64,000 bases of DNA from Neoluteolibacter marinus (GTDB taxonomy: Bacteria > Verrucomicrobiota > Verrucomicrobiia > Verrucomicrobiales > Akkermansiaceae), in assembly GCF_014904755.1 (NCBI RefSeq), contig NZ_JACZFQ010000021.1, positions 1-64,000 on the forward strand. The letters are read 5' to 3'. Positions 51,088-60,385 of this stretch are shown here, one piece after another. Position 1 is the first letter of the stretch, and each line of letters starts with the position of its first letter. The position numbers were made by a program, and so were the translations under genes. The notes under the pieces are model-generated. The model did no database searches, was not told the origin of the DNA, and saw only the letters and a list, made by a program, of their open reading frames with translations.

Positions 51088-52649
51088 GGCTGGGCGGGGA
51101 GAGAGGATTGGAGGCGGGTGATCTGATCTTCGGGGAGGCCGGAGTTTTCCAACCACTCGACGGCTGCCTGGCGGTCGGAACGGCCCCACTGGTGGATGAG
51201 ATTGGGCAGGTAGTTGTATCGGTTCTCCGATTCCTTCAGGCTCATCGCCCACTCGACGGCGTCATCGAAGCGCCCGGACTCGGTCAACCTTGAAACCATG
51301 ACATTGACCCCCTGCGTGTGGGTGGAGGGATCGTCCTGGCGGCCGACCCAGTCCGCGTAGCCATCCAGGTCCTGCTGCGCCCAGATGTTGGCGACCTGCT
51401 GGAAGCTGGATCGGTGGCCCGATGAAGGATCTGTCCCCATGACCATCTCCAGCGTGCGGGCGGGATCGCGGGAGACCAGGGAGGCGATCAGGCGGTTCGC
51501 CTCCGGCGCGCCGCTTCCCCAGCCGGAGCCACCGCCGCCGTAATGGATCGTGGTCATGCCGCTGAGGGCATCGGGATCGAGGGAGAAGATCCGCTCCGCC
51601 ATGGCGAAGGCCTGGTCGGGATCGCTCGAAAGCAGGCTGATGCCGACGGCGGAGAGCTGGTCGATGGCGACTTTCGGCGCGGTATTGGCCAGGGCCTGCT
51701 CCTTGGCCGCCTCCGGGTCGGTCTTGAGGAGGTTCGCGAAAAGGGCGGCTTCCATTTTCCACTTCAGCTCGCCGGAGGGCGTCTGGGCGGCGAGCTTCTC
51801 CAGCATCTCCGGGTGCTGCTCCGCCACGAGGTTAACGAAGCTCCCGAGGGTGTCCTGCGAGCCGCCCCAGGGTGTGCTCACTTTCCCGCCGCTCTCCTGG
51901 ATCCACTCGTAGGCGGCCCAGGGATCCTTGCCGATCAGGACCTTGAAAATCCCAGGATGGAAACCATAACCCTTGTCCTGGAGGAAGGTGAGGATATCGA
52001 GGGGATTGCCCACGTCATCCCACTTCGCCATGCCCTGAAGAGCGTTGTTCTGGCCTTCGGAGGGGATCTCGTCCCAATGCTCCCGGACCCAGTCGGGGTG
52101 GAACTCCCCCAGCCCCCAGGTCACGTTGTTCAAGCGCCCGGGGTTCTGGGCCATGACGGCGGCCAGGGATCCCGCCGGATCGTGGCAGGCCCAGGCCCAC
52201 CATGTGTAATGCTCGTCGGGCGTGCCCTTGGCGGCGTCCACCGCGGCCTGGGGGTCGATGCGGGACCAGTTGATGAAAATCAGGTCGTTGATCTCGTTGG
52301 CGCGGTTGTCGACGGTCTTGTAGTGCTGCCAGAAGGCGGCGATGTCTTCCTGGCTGGCGTCCACCATCCACAGCGCGAGCCGGGCATAGAGGTCCTCCGG
52401 CGGCAGCGCCTTGAGGGACTCCAGATCATCGTCCGAGTGAACGGACGGTAGCACGATCCGGGGCGCCCGATCGCGCGACCTCGACCTGCTGCCCGGTTCG
52501 GTGGCCAGATCGACATTCGGTCGTTGGTCCACGACTTCGACGGATTCCGTGGCCGGGAGCGAACGGTCGCCCGCGCGCTTGGCGGCAAAGCCGCAAGCAA
52601 GGCCTCCGGCACCAGCGGCGAAAAGCAATGTGAGTTGTGTCCTTTTCAC
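51084..52649 (-). CDS. Secreted helical-repeat protein (W-repeat family), first of a coupled pair
   Basis: This 521-residue protein starts at a GTG (52649) with a signal sequence (V/M-KRTQLTLLFAAGAGGLACGF; a Cys at 19 could be a lipidation site, but the lipobox is poor). The mature part is helical repeat with the signature D-P-x-A-A/G: RIDPQAAVDAAKGTPD, HDPAGSLAAVMAQNPG, KDPWAAYEWIQESGG, SDRQAAVEWLENSGL. It is a paralogue of the next gene and of the lipoprotein at 29505. The 175 bp between its start and the divergent amidase gene at 52825 hold the promoters, including a small hairpin TGACTTTTCAGTCA at 52666-52679. Confidence 0.78.
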   Translation of the reverse strand: MKRTQLTLLFAAGAGGLACGFAAKRAGDRSLPATESVEVVDQRPNVDLATEPGSRSRSRDRAPRIVLPSVHSDDDLESLKALPPEDLYARLALWMVDASQEDIAAFWQHYKTVDNRANEINDLIFINWSRIDPQAAVDAAKGTPDEHYTWWAWACHDPAGSLAAVMAQNPGRLNNVTWGLGEFHPDWVREHWDEIPSEGQNNALQGMAKWDDVGNPLDILTFLQDKGYGFHPGIFKVLIGKDPWAAYEWIQESGGKVSTPWGGSQDTLGSFVNLVAEQHPEMLEKLAAQTPSGELKWKMEAALFANLLKTDPEAAKEQALANTAPKVAIDQLSAVGISLLSSDPDQAFAMAERIFSLDPDALSGMTTIHYGGGGSGWGSGAPEANRLIASLVSRDPARTLEMVMGTDPSSGHRSSFQQVANIWAQQDLDGYADWVGRQDDPSTHTQGVNVMVSRLTESGRFDDAVEWAMSLKESENRYNYLPNLIHQWGRSDRQAAVEWLENSGLPEDQITRLQSSLPAQP

Positions 52650-52824
52650 GTGGGTTGAATCGACATGACTTTTCAGTCAATTGCCGGTTAGTGGCTCCGT
52701 TTTCGTTCGTGAAGTCAATGCGATTCACGCCCGCCGGTGGAAGCGAGGGAAAGATGACAGATCTTCCCTCCGCTCCACACAATTGCTCGGCAGCACGCCC
52801 ATTCCTTGATTGGCTGGATCCGCC

Positions 52825-54513
52825 GTGAGTTACGACTTGAAGCCATTGCACGCCCCGCGCTTGGCAGGCGGCAGCCTCCGGTTGGTGGTGTGGTTGCTCG
52901 AAAGCCGGGTCTTCGGCGGACTGCTGAGGAGTGTCCTCTACCGGAAAGTCGGCATCACCTCGTTCCGCGGCAAGCTCGTCGACGAGCCCCCTACCCTGCG
53001 GCCCTTCGTCGATCCCGATCAAATCCAGTGCGCCGTCGTTTCGGTGAGCGCAGCCTCGATCGAGACTGTCGCATTGACCCCGACGAGACGACGCGGCTTC
53101 CAGCCGCCCACCATCCACGACTTTCTCCACGCATACCGGAACGGAACAACGGACCCCGAACAGGTCGCGCACAAGCTGATCGACGCGATCTCGGACTCAA
53201 ACTCCTCGAAATTGCCGCTCCGGGCCATCATCCAGTTGGATCCCGGCGACCTGATGCGGCAAGCCCGAGAGTCGGCGCTGCGGTGGCGCAGCGGCAGCCC
53301 GCTGTCCGTGATGGACGGCGTGCCGGTCGCAGTGAAAGACGAACTTGATCAAGTCCCCTACCCGACCCGTGCCGGTACCACTTTCCTGGGCGAATCCATC
53401 GCCACCCGCGATGCCACCGCCGTCGCCCGCTTGCGCGCCGCGGGCGCCCTGCTGATCGGAAAAGCCAACATGCATGAGATCGGCATCGGCGTCACCGGAC
53501 ACAACCCCCACCACGGTGCGGCACGGAACCCGCACGATCCCTCCCGTCATACCGGAGGATCATCGAGCGGTTCCGCGGCCGCGGTGGCGGCGGGCCTCTG
53601 CCCGGTGGCGCTCGGAGCCGACGGCGGCGGATCGATCCGGATCCCCGCGGCGTTCTGTGGTGTCGTCGGGCTCAAACCCACCTTCGGCCGGGTCAGCGAA
53701 CAAGGAGCATTCCCGCTCTGCTGGTCCCTGGCACACATCGGTCCCATTGCCTCGACCGCGCGGGATGCCGCCATCACTTACGCCCTGATCGCCGGCCAAG
53801 ATCCGGCCGCCCCCGGAACGAGAGGACAGCCCCCGGTGTCCATCGACGGCATCGACCGGTGCGACCTGAAAGGAGTCCGGCTGGGCGTCTTCGATCCCTG
53901 GTTCCGCGACGCCAGTCCGGAGGTGTCGGAGTGCTGCAGCCGGATGCTTGAACGCTTTCAGGAAGCGGGCGCCGAGATCGTCCCGGTGGTCATTGATGAT
54001 CTCGAATTCATCCGCGTGGCACATCTGGTCTCCATCGTTTCGGAGATGGCACAGTCGATGAGCCGCTATCATAAGGATCACGGCAAGGACTTCTCCCACG
54101 ACACCCGCATGAACCTCGCCTTGGCGCGCCACCTCACCAGCTCCGATTACATCCAGGCGCAACGGGTCCGCACCCGGGCGATGGCCATCTTCCGGCGCGC
54201 GTTTGAAAACGTCGACGCCATCCTCACACCGACCACCGGCTGCACGGCACCGCGGATTCAGAGCGATGCCATGCGCGGCGGGGAATCCGATCTCGCCCTG
54301 CTTTCGGAGATCATGCGTTTCGTCGTCGCCGGCAACCTGACCGGTCTCCCCGCCATCTCCTTTCCGGCCGGCCACGACCCGGCGGGACTACCGGTCGGCA
54401 TGCAAGCGATCGGCCGCTGGTGGGACGAACCCGTGTTGTTGAGAATCGCCGCCGTCGCGGAGCACTTCGCCGAACGCCGCAAACCGGCAATCCACTACAG
54501 TCTGTTAGACTGA
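52825..54513 (+). CDS. Amidase-signature-family amidase
   Basis: This 562-residue enzyme belongs to the amidase signature family (fatty-acid amide hydrolase, peptide amidase and GatA relatives). The catalytic triad is visible: Lys171 in VAVKDE, cis-Ser246 in HTGGSSSGS and nucleophile Ser270 in [16 protein letters not shown]; the 24-residue gap between the two Ser is canonical. An N-terminal extension of about 90 residues precedes the core. It hydrolyses an amide bond; the substrate cannot be told, and it is probably not GatA because it stands alone. The start is probably the GTG at 52825, with TTG at 52810 as alternative. Its 3' end overlaps the convergent methyltransferase gene by 19 bp. Confidence 0.9.
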   Translation: MSYDLKPLHAPRLAGGSLRLVVWLLESRVFGGLLRSVLYRKVGITSFRGKLVDEPPTLRPFVDPDQIQCAVVSVSAASIETVALTPTRRRGFQPPTIHDFLHAYRNGTTDPEQVAHKLIDAISDSNSSKLPLRAIIQLDPGDLMRQARESALRWRSGSPLSVMDGVPVAVKDELDQVPYPTRAGTTFLGESIATRDATAVARLRAAGALLIGKANMHEIGIGVTGHNPHHGAARNPHDPSRHTGGSSSGSAAAVAAGLCPVALGADGGGSIRIPAAFCGVVGLKPTFGRVSEQGAFPLCWSLAHIGPIASTARDAAITYALIAGQDPAAPGTRGQPPVSIDGIDRCDLKGVRLGVFDPWFRDASPEVSECCSRMLERFQEAGAEIVPVVIDDLEFIRVAHLVSIVSEMAQSMSRYHKDHGKDFSHDTRMNLALARHLTSSDYIQAQRVRTRAMAIFRRAFENVDAILTPTTGCTAPRIQSDAMRGGESDLALLSEIMRFVVAGNLTGLPAISFPAGHDPAGLPVGMQAIGRWWDEPVLLRIAAVAEHFAERRKPAIHYSLLD

Positions 54514-55697
54514 ACCCCCTCCGGCATCAGGCACGCGCCGTAGAAGCCATCCCAGCCGGTCGCCGCCGGCGAGATGAGTTCCTCCTTCCCGAGCTGCCAG
54601 CGGGACGACGATCCGATCAATGCGGCGACCTGACCCTGGTTCTCGGACGGCAGCAGCGAACAGGTGGCGTAGACCAACTTTCCGGACGGCCCCAGCAAGT
54701 TCTGATAGAGGGCAAGCAACTCCGCCTGCTTGCGCTTGATCTTCTCCAAGCCGGCCCTGGTGAGCCGCCACTTCAAGTCCGGCTGGCGCTTCAGGGTGCC
54801 CAAGCCGGAGCACGGGGCATCGATCAACAGGCGGTCCGCCCAGCCCTTGCGCTGGCGCAGCGTGCTGTCCTGCCATCGCTCGATCCGCACGTTGCGGGCC
54901 CCGGCCCGGCCGACACGCTTCTTGAGTTCGACCAGCTTTCGTTCGGCGACATCCAGGGCGAGGATCTCACCCTTGTTCTTCATCAGTCCGGCGATCTGAA
55001 GCGTCTTTCCACCGGCCCCGGCGCAGGCATCGACGACCCGCATCCCCGGCTCGACGTCGAGCAAGGGAACGATCTGCTGCGACCCGGCGTCCTGGATTTC
55101 GATCCGACCGTCCTGTGCGCAAGGCTTCGGCAGCAGCTTCCCCTCCGGCAGCACCAAAGCCTGGGGCACGCCCTCCACCCGCTGGACGGTCACGCCTTCC
55201 CCGGCAAGCCATTCAACCACTTCGTCGACCGTGGCCAGCAGCGGGTTCACCCGCAGGAAAATCCGCGCCCGGCGATTCAGGGCCGCGAGTTCCCGATCCC
55301 ACGCCTCGCCCAGCTCCGCCTCACCGAGAGCATCCAGCCAATCCGGCACCGACTCCCGCACCGCCCGCGGCTGCCCCGGAAGTTCCTCCTCGCGGGCGGC
55401 CATGTCGGCCAGATCGGCGCCCTTCCACTGCCACCAATCCGGAACCTCCAGCCCGCCGCGCCGCCATTGCGCCGCGCATAGAGCTTCGACCGCATCCCCG
55501 TCGGCCACAAAGGCCAGCGACCTCCGCCAGCGGGTTACTTCGAAAACGGTGGTCGCAATGAACCCGCGGTCGCGCTTGCCCCACTTCGGGTTGGCGCGGA
55601 AGGACTCGTCGAGCGCCCGGTCGAGGACCTTGCCCTCGACGAACACTTCCTTCAGGACCCCCGCACAGCCTTCCGCCAACACCCGGTGAACTCTCAT
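54495..55697 (-). CDS. RsmB-type rRNA cytosine-C5 methyltransferase
   Basis: This 400-residue SAM-dependent methyltransferase has an N-terminal NusB-like RNA-binding half (about 1-130; VLDRALDESFRANPKWGKRD) and a Rossmann half. The latter shows the RNA m5C signatures: SAM-binding DACAGAGGKTLQIA, motif IV DAPCSGLGTLKRQPD and the catalytic Cys in YATCSLLPSEN. By architecture it is closest to RsmB (16S rRNA m5C967), but other Nol1/Nop2/Sun enzymes remain possible. The ATG at 55697 is preferred over the GTG immediately before it. It overlaps the amidase gene tail-to-tail. Confidence 0.9.
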   Translation of the reverse strand: MRVHRVLAEGCAGVLKEVFVEGKVLDRALDESFRANPKWGKRDRGFIATTVFEVTRWRRSLAFVADGDAVEALCAAQWRRGGLEVPDWWQWKGADLADMAAREEELPGQPRAVRESVPDWLDALGEAELGEAWDRELAALNRRARIFLRVNPLLATVDEVVEWLAGEGVTVQRVEGVPQALVLPEGKLLPKPCAQDGRIEIQDAGSQQIVPLLDVEPGMRVVDACAGAGGKTLQIAGLMKNKGEILALDVAERKLVELKKRVGRAGARNVRIERWQDSTLRQRKGWADRLLIDAPCSGLGTLKRQPDLKWRLTRAGLEKIKRKQAELLALYQNLLGPSGKLVYATCSLLPSENQGQVAALIGSSSRWQLGKEELISPAATGWDGFYGACLMPEGVQSNRL

Positions 55698-55784
55698 CAC
55701 CGCGACCTTGGCTGGCGCGGTGCGGCAATCAATGACGATATTCCCTGCTCTTGCCGCAGGGCCACGGCGGACCTAGAAACCGGC

Positions 55785-56561
55785 GTGCCGACCATCCATC
55801 CGACCGCCCAGGTTTCATCCGAAGCCGAGATTGCCGACGACGTCAGCATCGGCCCCTTCTCGGTGATCGAGGGTCCGGTGAAGCTTGCTGCCGGCGTGAA
55901 AGTCGGCGGTCATGCCCTGGTCACCGGCCGCACCCACATCGGCGAAGCGAGCGATATCGGCTGGGGTGCCGTGGTCGGAGCCGACCCGCAGGATCTCTCG
56001 TTCGATCCGTCCGTGGACTCGGGCGTGATCATCGGCCCCCGCAACACCCTGCGGGAATACGTCACCGTCCACCGCGGGTCGAAGGCAGGGATGCACACCG
56101 TCATCGGCGAGGGGAATTTCCTCATGATCGGGGTCCACCTCGCCCACGACGTGAAAATCGGGGATGGCAACATCCTCGCCAACAACGTGCTCCTCGGCGG
56201 CCATGTCACGATTGGCAACAAGGCATTCCTCGGCGGCGGCTCCGGCTACCACCAGTTCATCAAGATCGGCGACCTCGCGATGATCCAGGGCACCTCGGCG
56301 GTGAGTCAGGATGTGCCGCCCTTTTGCACCGCCCACGGGCGGAATACCCTCGCCGGCCTGAACACCGTCGGCATGCGCCGGGCGGGATTCGACGCCGCAA
56401 CGCGGGCGGCCGTGAAGCGTGCCTTCCAGCTGATCTTCCAGTCCGGAAAGCTCCGCAAGGAGGCCCTCGCCGAGGCCGCTGTGATCGACTGGCCGGAAGC
56501 CGCGCGGCGCTTCCTCGACGCGATCGCCACGCCGTCGAAGAAGGGCGTGATGAGCCCGTGA
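55785..56561 (+). CDS. lpxA: UDP-N-acetylglucosamine O-acyltransferase (LpxA)
   Basis: This 258-residue enzyme catalyses the first step of lipid A synthesis, transferring a hydroxyacyl chain from acyl-carrier protein to UDP-GlcNAc in the cytoplasm. The sequence is a left-handed beta-helix of hexapeptide repeats, with the catalytic His at 121 in GVHLAHD and the C-terminal VSQDVPPFCTAHGRNTLAGL and GMRRAGF blocks typical of LpxA. The start is a GTG at 55785 giving V/M-PTIHPTAQVSS. It is not next to lpxD, lpxB or fabZ as in many bacteria. Confidence 0.95.
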   Translation: MPTIHPTAQVSSEAEIADDVSIGPFSVIEGPVKLAAGVKVGGHALVTGRTHIGEASDIGWGAVVGADPQDLSFDPSVDSGVIIGPRNTLREYVTVHRGSKAGMHTVIGEGNFLMIGVHLAHDVKIGDGNILANNVLLGGHVTIGNKAFLGGGSGYHQFIKIGDLAMIQGTSAVSQDVPPFCTAHGRNTLAGLNTVGMRRAGFDAATRAAVKRAFQLIFQSGKLRKEALAEAAVIDWPEAARRFLDAIATPSKKGVMSP

Positions 56562-56562
56562 T

Positions 56563-57201
56563 CTAACGGACCACCATGATCCCGTCGCAGATCGCCTGGG
56601 CGACCGTCTGCTGGTAACTCGCCCCGCGGCATCGCCCGCGCTCCGTCGGGTTGCTGAGGAAGCCGCACTCCACCAGCACAGCGGGCATCTTCGTCTTCAT
56701 CAGCACCGTCAACTGGCGCCGCTTCACCCCGCGGTTGCGCGTCCCCAGCCGGGATGGCAGCCGCCGTTGGATCGCCCCCGCCAGTTTCATGCCGGTCGCC
56801 CCCCAGCAGTAGGTCTCAACCCCGCGGAAGCGGGTGTTCCGGTGAGCATTGTAGTGAATGCTCACGAACACCGAGTTCCGGTAGCGGTTCGCGATCGCCG
56901 CGCGCGAGGCCAGTGAGACGAACACATCGCTGCGCCGCGTCATGACCGTCTTCATTCCCTTCTTCTTCAACAAGCGCTCCAGCCGCTGGGCCGTCGCGAG
57001 CGTCAGGTGCGACTCCCGGATGCCACCCCAGTAGGCGCCCTTGTCCTTGCCACCGTGTCCGGCATCGATGATCACGGTCGTATACCGTGCCGCGTCCGCG
57101 GTGGTTCCCCACACCAGAAGGGCCAGGATCCACCCGAACATCCATCGGGACAGGGAGGAAAACCGGTTCGCGTCGAAACACTTCCTCACGCGCCCTGTCA
57201 T
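56563..57201 (-). CDS. N-acetylmuramoyl-L-alanine amidase (Amidase_3)
   Basis: This 212-residue periplasmic zinc amidase cleaves the bond between MurNAc and the peptide stem of peptidoglycan. Zinc and catalytic residues are visible: His in IDAGHGGKDKGA, Glu in GGIRESH, His in SIHYNA and the catalytic Glu in AVLVECGFLSN. An N-terminal signal (hydrophobic WMFGWILALLVWGTTADA) follows a basic stretch. The ATG at 57201 is used; the ATG at 57141 would give a shorter, more conventional signal. It starts 16 bp after pssA on the same strand, a likely operon. No AMIN or SPOR domain is present. Confidence 0.92.
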   Translation of the reverse strand: MTGRVRKCFDANRFSSLSRWMFGWILALLVWGTTADAARYTTVIIDAGHGGKDKGAYWGGIRESHLTLATAQRLERLLKKKGMKTVMTRRSDVFVSLASRAAIANRYRNSVFVSIHYNAHRNTRFRGVETYCWGATGMKLAGAIQRRLPSRLGTRNRGVKRRQLTVLMKTKMPAVLVECGFLSNPTERGRCRGASYQQTVAQAICDGIMVVR

Positions 57202-57217
57202 ACGGAATCCCGTAAGA

Positions 57218-58084
57218 TCACTCAACGTCTTTCTCCTCGGCGGCTTCGCCTACCTCCTCGCCTTCCGCCTCGATCTCGCGCTGGACCTTCACGGGGAGGA
57301 AAGGTCTCACCACCAGCCCATACAAGAGATAGGCGCTGAATAGCACCGCGGGCATCACGTAGTGGAAGCGCACGGTGACGATCAGGACCACGGCCGCCAC
57401 CACGATCAGCAGCGGCGTGCCACGCGTCCGCCAGCCGACCTTCTTGAAGCTCGGGTATTTGACCTTGCTCACCATCAGCAGCGACAGGCCCAGCATCGCA
57501 CCGCCCAGCAAGTACTTCCACGCGCCCAGGTTGCGGTCGGTCTCGTTGAAATAAATCACCAGGTAGGTCAGCGAGGAGATGAAGCCGGCCGCCATCGGGA
57601 TCGGCAGGCCGCTGAAGTCGGTCGTCCGCCCGGGACGCGGGGGCATCGCCGCGATGCAATTGAACCGCGCCAGCCGGATCGCCCCGCACAACACGTAGAT
57701 GCACGCCAGCACCCAGCCCAGCCCGACCACCGATTCATCAAGCGGCAACAGCACCGCCTTGGCCATCAACATCGACGGCGCCATGCCGAAGGAGATCACA
57801 TCCGCCAGCGAGTCGAACTCCCGGCCGAACGGAGAATCCTGGCCGCCGAACCGCGCCAGCCGCCCGTCCAGCAGGTCGAAGATGCACGACGCGAAGATCA
57901 GCAGGATCGCCTTCTCGTAGTAGGGCTGCGCGGCGGCGAAATCGTAGCTCGCCGAGGTGGTCGCGACGGAGATCCCCTTGAAAATCGTCAACACCGCGAA
58001 AAACCCGCAGGCCAGGTTGCCCGCCGTCATCAGGTTCGGCAGCAGGTAGATTCTCGGTTCGTCGGGGTCTCGCTCGCGGGCCAT
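57218..58084 (-). CDS. pssA: CDP-diacylglycerol--serine O-phosphatidyltransferase
   Basis: This 288-residue inner-membrane enzyme makes phosphatidylserine from CDP-diacylglycerol and serine, the first step to phosphatidylethanolamine. The CDP-alcohol phosphatidyltransferase motif is intact: DGRLARFGGQDSPFGREFDS followed by LAD, with all Asp, Gly and Arg positions present. About eight hydrophobic helices follow, and the C-terminus is acidic (EAEGEEVGEAAEEKDVE). The start MARERDPDEPRIYLLPNLMT is typical of the family. The downstream amidase gene follows by 16 bp. Confidence 0.93.
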   Translation of the reverse strand: MARERDPDEPRIYLLPNLMTAGNLACGFFAVLTIFKGISVATTSASYDFAAAQPYYEKAILLIFASCIFDLLDGRLARFGGQDSPFGREFDSLADVISFGMAPSMLMAKAVLLPLDESVVGLGWVLACIYVLCGAIRLARFNCIAAMPPRPGRTTDFSGLPIPMAAGFISSLTYLVIYFNETDRNLGAWKYLLGGAMLGLSLLMVSKVKYPSFKKVGWRTRGTPLLIVVAAVVLIVTVRFHYVMPAVLFSAYLLYGLVVRPFLPVKVQREIEAEGEEVGEAAEEKDVE

Positions 58085-58193
58085 ACGGCCGAACGTTGAC
58101 CGAAAGCACAGTCCTGAAACAGGCCAAAATCAATGCGGGCATTCTGCAGTCCGCCGCCCTTGCCACCGTGCATGCCACCATTATCGTCCGGGC

Positions 58194-58742
58194 GTGGAAA
58201 CCGACCCCATCGCCGCCGACACTCCCATGGGCCGCATCATGGACGCCTACCCCGGCGCCCGCCGCGCGCTGTTTTCCCGCTATCATCTCGGCGGCTGCCA
58301 AAGCTGTGGTTTCTCCGACACCGAGACCCTCGCCGAGCTCTGCGCCCGGGCCGGCGATCTCGATGTCGAGGAAGTCCGCGCGCATCTCGTCGCCAGCCGG
58401 CAGCACGACGAGTCGATGATGATCTCCCCGGCCGAGCTCCGCGCCGAGCTTGAATCATCCTCCCCGCCCCTGCTCCTCGACACCCGCACCAGGGAGGAAC
58501 ACGACGCGGTCAGGATCGCCGGCGCCGTTTTCCTCGAGCAGGACCTGCAGCAACAACTCTTCGCCGGCGACCCCGGGCGGCGCATCATCCTCCACGACCA
58601 TTCCGGCCGCCACGTCCTCGATACCTGCGCCTGGTTCCTGGGCCACGGCCTCAAGAACACCCGGGCCCTCCGCGGCGGCATCGACGCCTGGAGCCTTGAA
58701 ATCGACCCTGCTCTGCCGCGCTATCGCATCGAGATCGACTGA
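58194..58742 (+). CDS. DUF1858/ScdA_N-like plus degenerate rhodanese protein
   Basis: This 182-residue protein starts at a GTG. Residues about 10-65 resemble the small helical DUF1858/ScdA_N-type domain, with the cysteine pair GGCQSCGF (C35, C38) and another Cys in AELC. Residues about 75-180 form a rhodanese fold (LLLDTRTREEHDAVRIAGAV). The active-site loop that should hold the sulfur-carrying Cys reads ILHDHSGRHVLD instead, so it cannot act as a normal thiosulfate sulfurtransferase. It may bind a partner or a metal cluster through the N-terminal cysteines; this is inference. It is divergent from pssA. Confidence 0.8.
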   Translation: METDPIAADTPMGRIMDAYPGARRALFSRYHLGGCQSCGFSDTETLAELCARAGDLDVEEVRAHLVASRQHDESMMISPAELRAELESSSPPLLLDTRTREEHDAVRIAGAVFLEQDLQQQLFAGDPGRRIILHDHSGRHVLDTCAWFLGHGLKNTRALRGGIDAWSLEIDPALPRYRIEID

Positions 58743-58947
58743 TCGACTTCCTCCCGCATCAGGGAAAAGCCTTGCATCCGGCGCATTTCCGTCTATCAGC
58801 ACGCCGCGTTGGCTGCGGCCGACGGGGCCAATCGACGGTCCCAGCCCTTTTCCGGTCTTCATCGATGAGAGATGGTTCGGGGATCCCACCTGATTGCTCA
58901 TCGACACCGCCAGCCGCCGGATCCCCGTGCGGGCAGGCATCCCACAT

Positions 58948-60267
58948 ATGACCCCGACATCGTTCGAGGCGCTGCCCCTGGCCGCGCCCCTTCACCGCGT
59001 CCTGCGCGAGCTTGACTACACCGTTCCGTCGCCGATCCAGGCCCAGGCCATCCCATTCCTGTTAGAAGGCCGCGACCTCATCGGTTGCGCCCAGACCGGC
59101 ACCGGCAAGACCGCCAGCTTCGCCTTGCCCATCCTCAACGCGCTTCACGAGCGGCCGCAACGGCTCAGCCCGAAAAGCGCCCGCACCCTGGTCCTCACCC
59201 CGACCCGCGAGCTCGCGGTCCAGGTGGCGAAGAGCTTCACCACCTACGGCAAGCACATCCGTTTCCGCCAGACCATGATCTACGGCGGCGTCGGCCAGAA
59301 CCCGCAGGTCAATGCCATGCGCGGCGGCGTCGATGTCCTCGTCGCCTGCCCCGGCCGCCTGCTCGACCTGATCGAACAGGGCTTCGTGGATCTCTCCGGC
59401 GTCGAGTTCTTCGTGCTCGACGAGGTCGACCGCATGCTCGACATGGGCTTCCTCCGCGACGTCCAGCGCATCGTCGCCATGCTCCCGAAGAAGCGCCAGT
59501 CGCTGTTCTTCTCCGCCACCCTCGCTCCGAACATCGTCCAGCTGGCCCACAGCATCCTGCAGGATCCCGCCCAGGTCACCATCCAGCCGGAAGTCACCAC
59601 CGCCGAGCGCATCGAGCAAAAGGTCTGCTTCGTCACCAAGGACTCGAAGCGGCCGCTGCTTGAACAGCTCCTCGCCGAGCAGTCGCGCGCCGAGAGCGCA
59701 CGGCTCACCATCGTCTTCAGCCGCACCAAGCATGGCGCCAACAAGCTGGCCAAGAGCCTCAGTGCCGCCGGCTTCCAGGCCGACGCGATCCACGGCAACA
59801 AGTCGCAGGCCCAACGGGAAAAGGCGCTCGAACGCTTCCGCAAGGGCCTGACCCCGGTGCTGGTCGCCACCGACGTCGCCGCCCGCGGGGTCGACGTGAA
59901 GGACGTCGGCCTGGTGGTCAATTTCGACCTGCCCAACGAGCCGGAGGCCTACGTCCACCGCATCGGCCGCACCGGCCGCGCCGGTGCCGACGGCCTGTCG
60001 GTGTCCTTCTGCTCCGACGAGGAGTTCGACTACCTGCGCGACATCGAAAAGACCATCCGCATGTCGGTCCCCGTCTGGGAGGGTCACGACCACCACCACG
60101 CCGGTTTTGCCGAACGCTACGCCAAGGGGGGCCGCGGTGCCCCGCCGAAGCGCGTCCAGCAAGGCCGCGGTGGTAACCGTGGCCGCGGCGGGAATGGCGG
60201 TGGCGCCCCGGGCGGCGCCGGAGGTCAGGGCCGCCGCGGACGCAGGCCGTCCCGCTCGGGCCGCTGA
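58948..60267 (+). CDS. RhlE-type DEAD-box RNA helicase with a DEVD motif
   Basis: This 439-residue ATP-dependent RNA helicase has the Q motif [14 protein letters not shown]...[10 protein letters not shown], Walker [16 protein letters not shown], motif [15 protein letters not shown] and [10 protein letters not shown]. Motif II reads DEVD ([13 protein letters not shown]) rather than DEAD. The C-terminal 50 residues are Gly/Arg-rich ([13 protein letters not shown]), as in RhlE-like RNA chaperones. The ATG at 58948 is the best start, leaving a leader of about 200 bp after the previous gene. Such leaders often regulate cold-induced helicase genes, but I see no defined element. It probably acts in ribosome assembly or mRNA turnover. 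Confidence 0.92.
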   Translation: MTPTSFEALPLAAPLHRVLRELDYTVPSPIQAQAIPFLLEGRDLIGCAQTGTGKTASFALPILNALHERPQRLSPKSARTLVLTPTRELAVQVAKSFTTYGKHIRFRQTMIYGGVGQNPQVNAMRGGVDVLVACPGRLLDLIEQGFVDLSGVEFFVLDEVDRMLDMGFLRDVQRIVAMLPKKRQSLFFSATLAPNIVQLAHSILQDPAQVTIQPEVTTAERIEQKVCFVTKDSKRPLLEQLLAEQSRAESARLTIVFSRTKHGANKLAKSLSAAGFQADAIHGNKSQAQREKALERFRKGLTPVLVATDVAARGVDVKDVGLVVNFDLPNEPEAYVHRIGRTGRAGADGLSVSFCSDEEFDYLRDIEKTIRMSVPVWEGHDHHHAGFAERYAKGGRGAPPKRVQQGRGGNRGRGGNGGGAPGGAGGQGRRGRRPSRSGR

Positions 60268-60286
60268 ACCCCCACCTGTTCTTCCA

Positions 60287-60317
60287 AGAGGCCGCTCGGA
60301 GATCCCGCGCGGCCTCT
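60287..60317 (+). terminator. Hairpin after the helicase gene
   Basis: The arms AGAGGCCGC (60287-60295) and GCGGCCTCT (60309-60317) pair perfectly over 9 bp around a 13-nt loop, 19 bp after the stop. No T-run follows, so it may be a weak or factor-dependent terminator. Confidence 0.55.
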
Positions 60318-60347
60318 CCGCATCCGGGGGGCCGGCGATCTTGCCGC

Positions 60348-60384
60348 TTGACGTAACGAGGATACTCATAACGAATATTTTCGT
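60348..60384 (+). promoter_or_regulatory. Putative ars promoter with overlapping operator
   Basis: TTGACG (60348-60353) fits a -35 box, and 17 bp later ACGAAT/CGAATA (60371-60377) fits a weak -10. The -10 lies inside the inverted repeat ACGAA-TATT-TTCGT (60371-60384), which ends two bases before the arsR start codon. Placing an ArsR operator over the -10 is the standard way this family represses its own operon. This is the only markedly AT-rich stretch in the interval. Confidence 0.6.
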
Positions 60385-60385
60385 C

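Noticed and set aside
52666-52679. Small hairpin TGACTTTTCAGTCA between the repeat-protein and amidase genes
   Set aside because: A 5-bp stem is too short to call an operator or terminator without more copies.
58743-58947. Possible riboswitch or cold-shock leader before the helicase
   Set aside because: The interval is long enough, but I found no conserved motif or convincing fold by eye.
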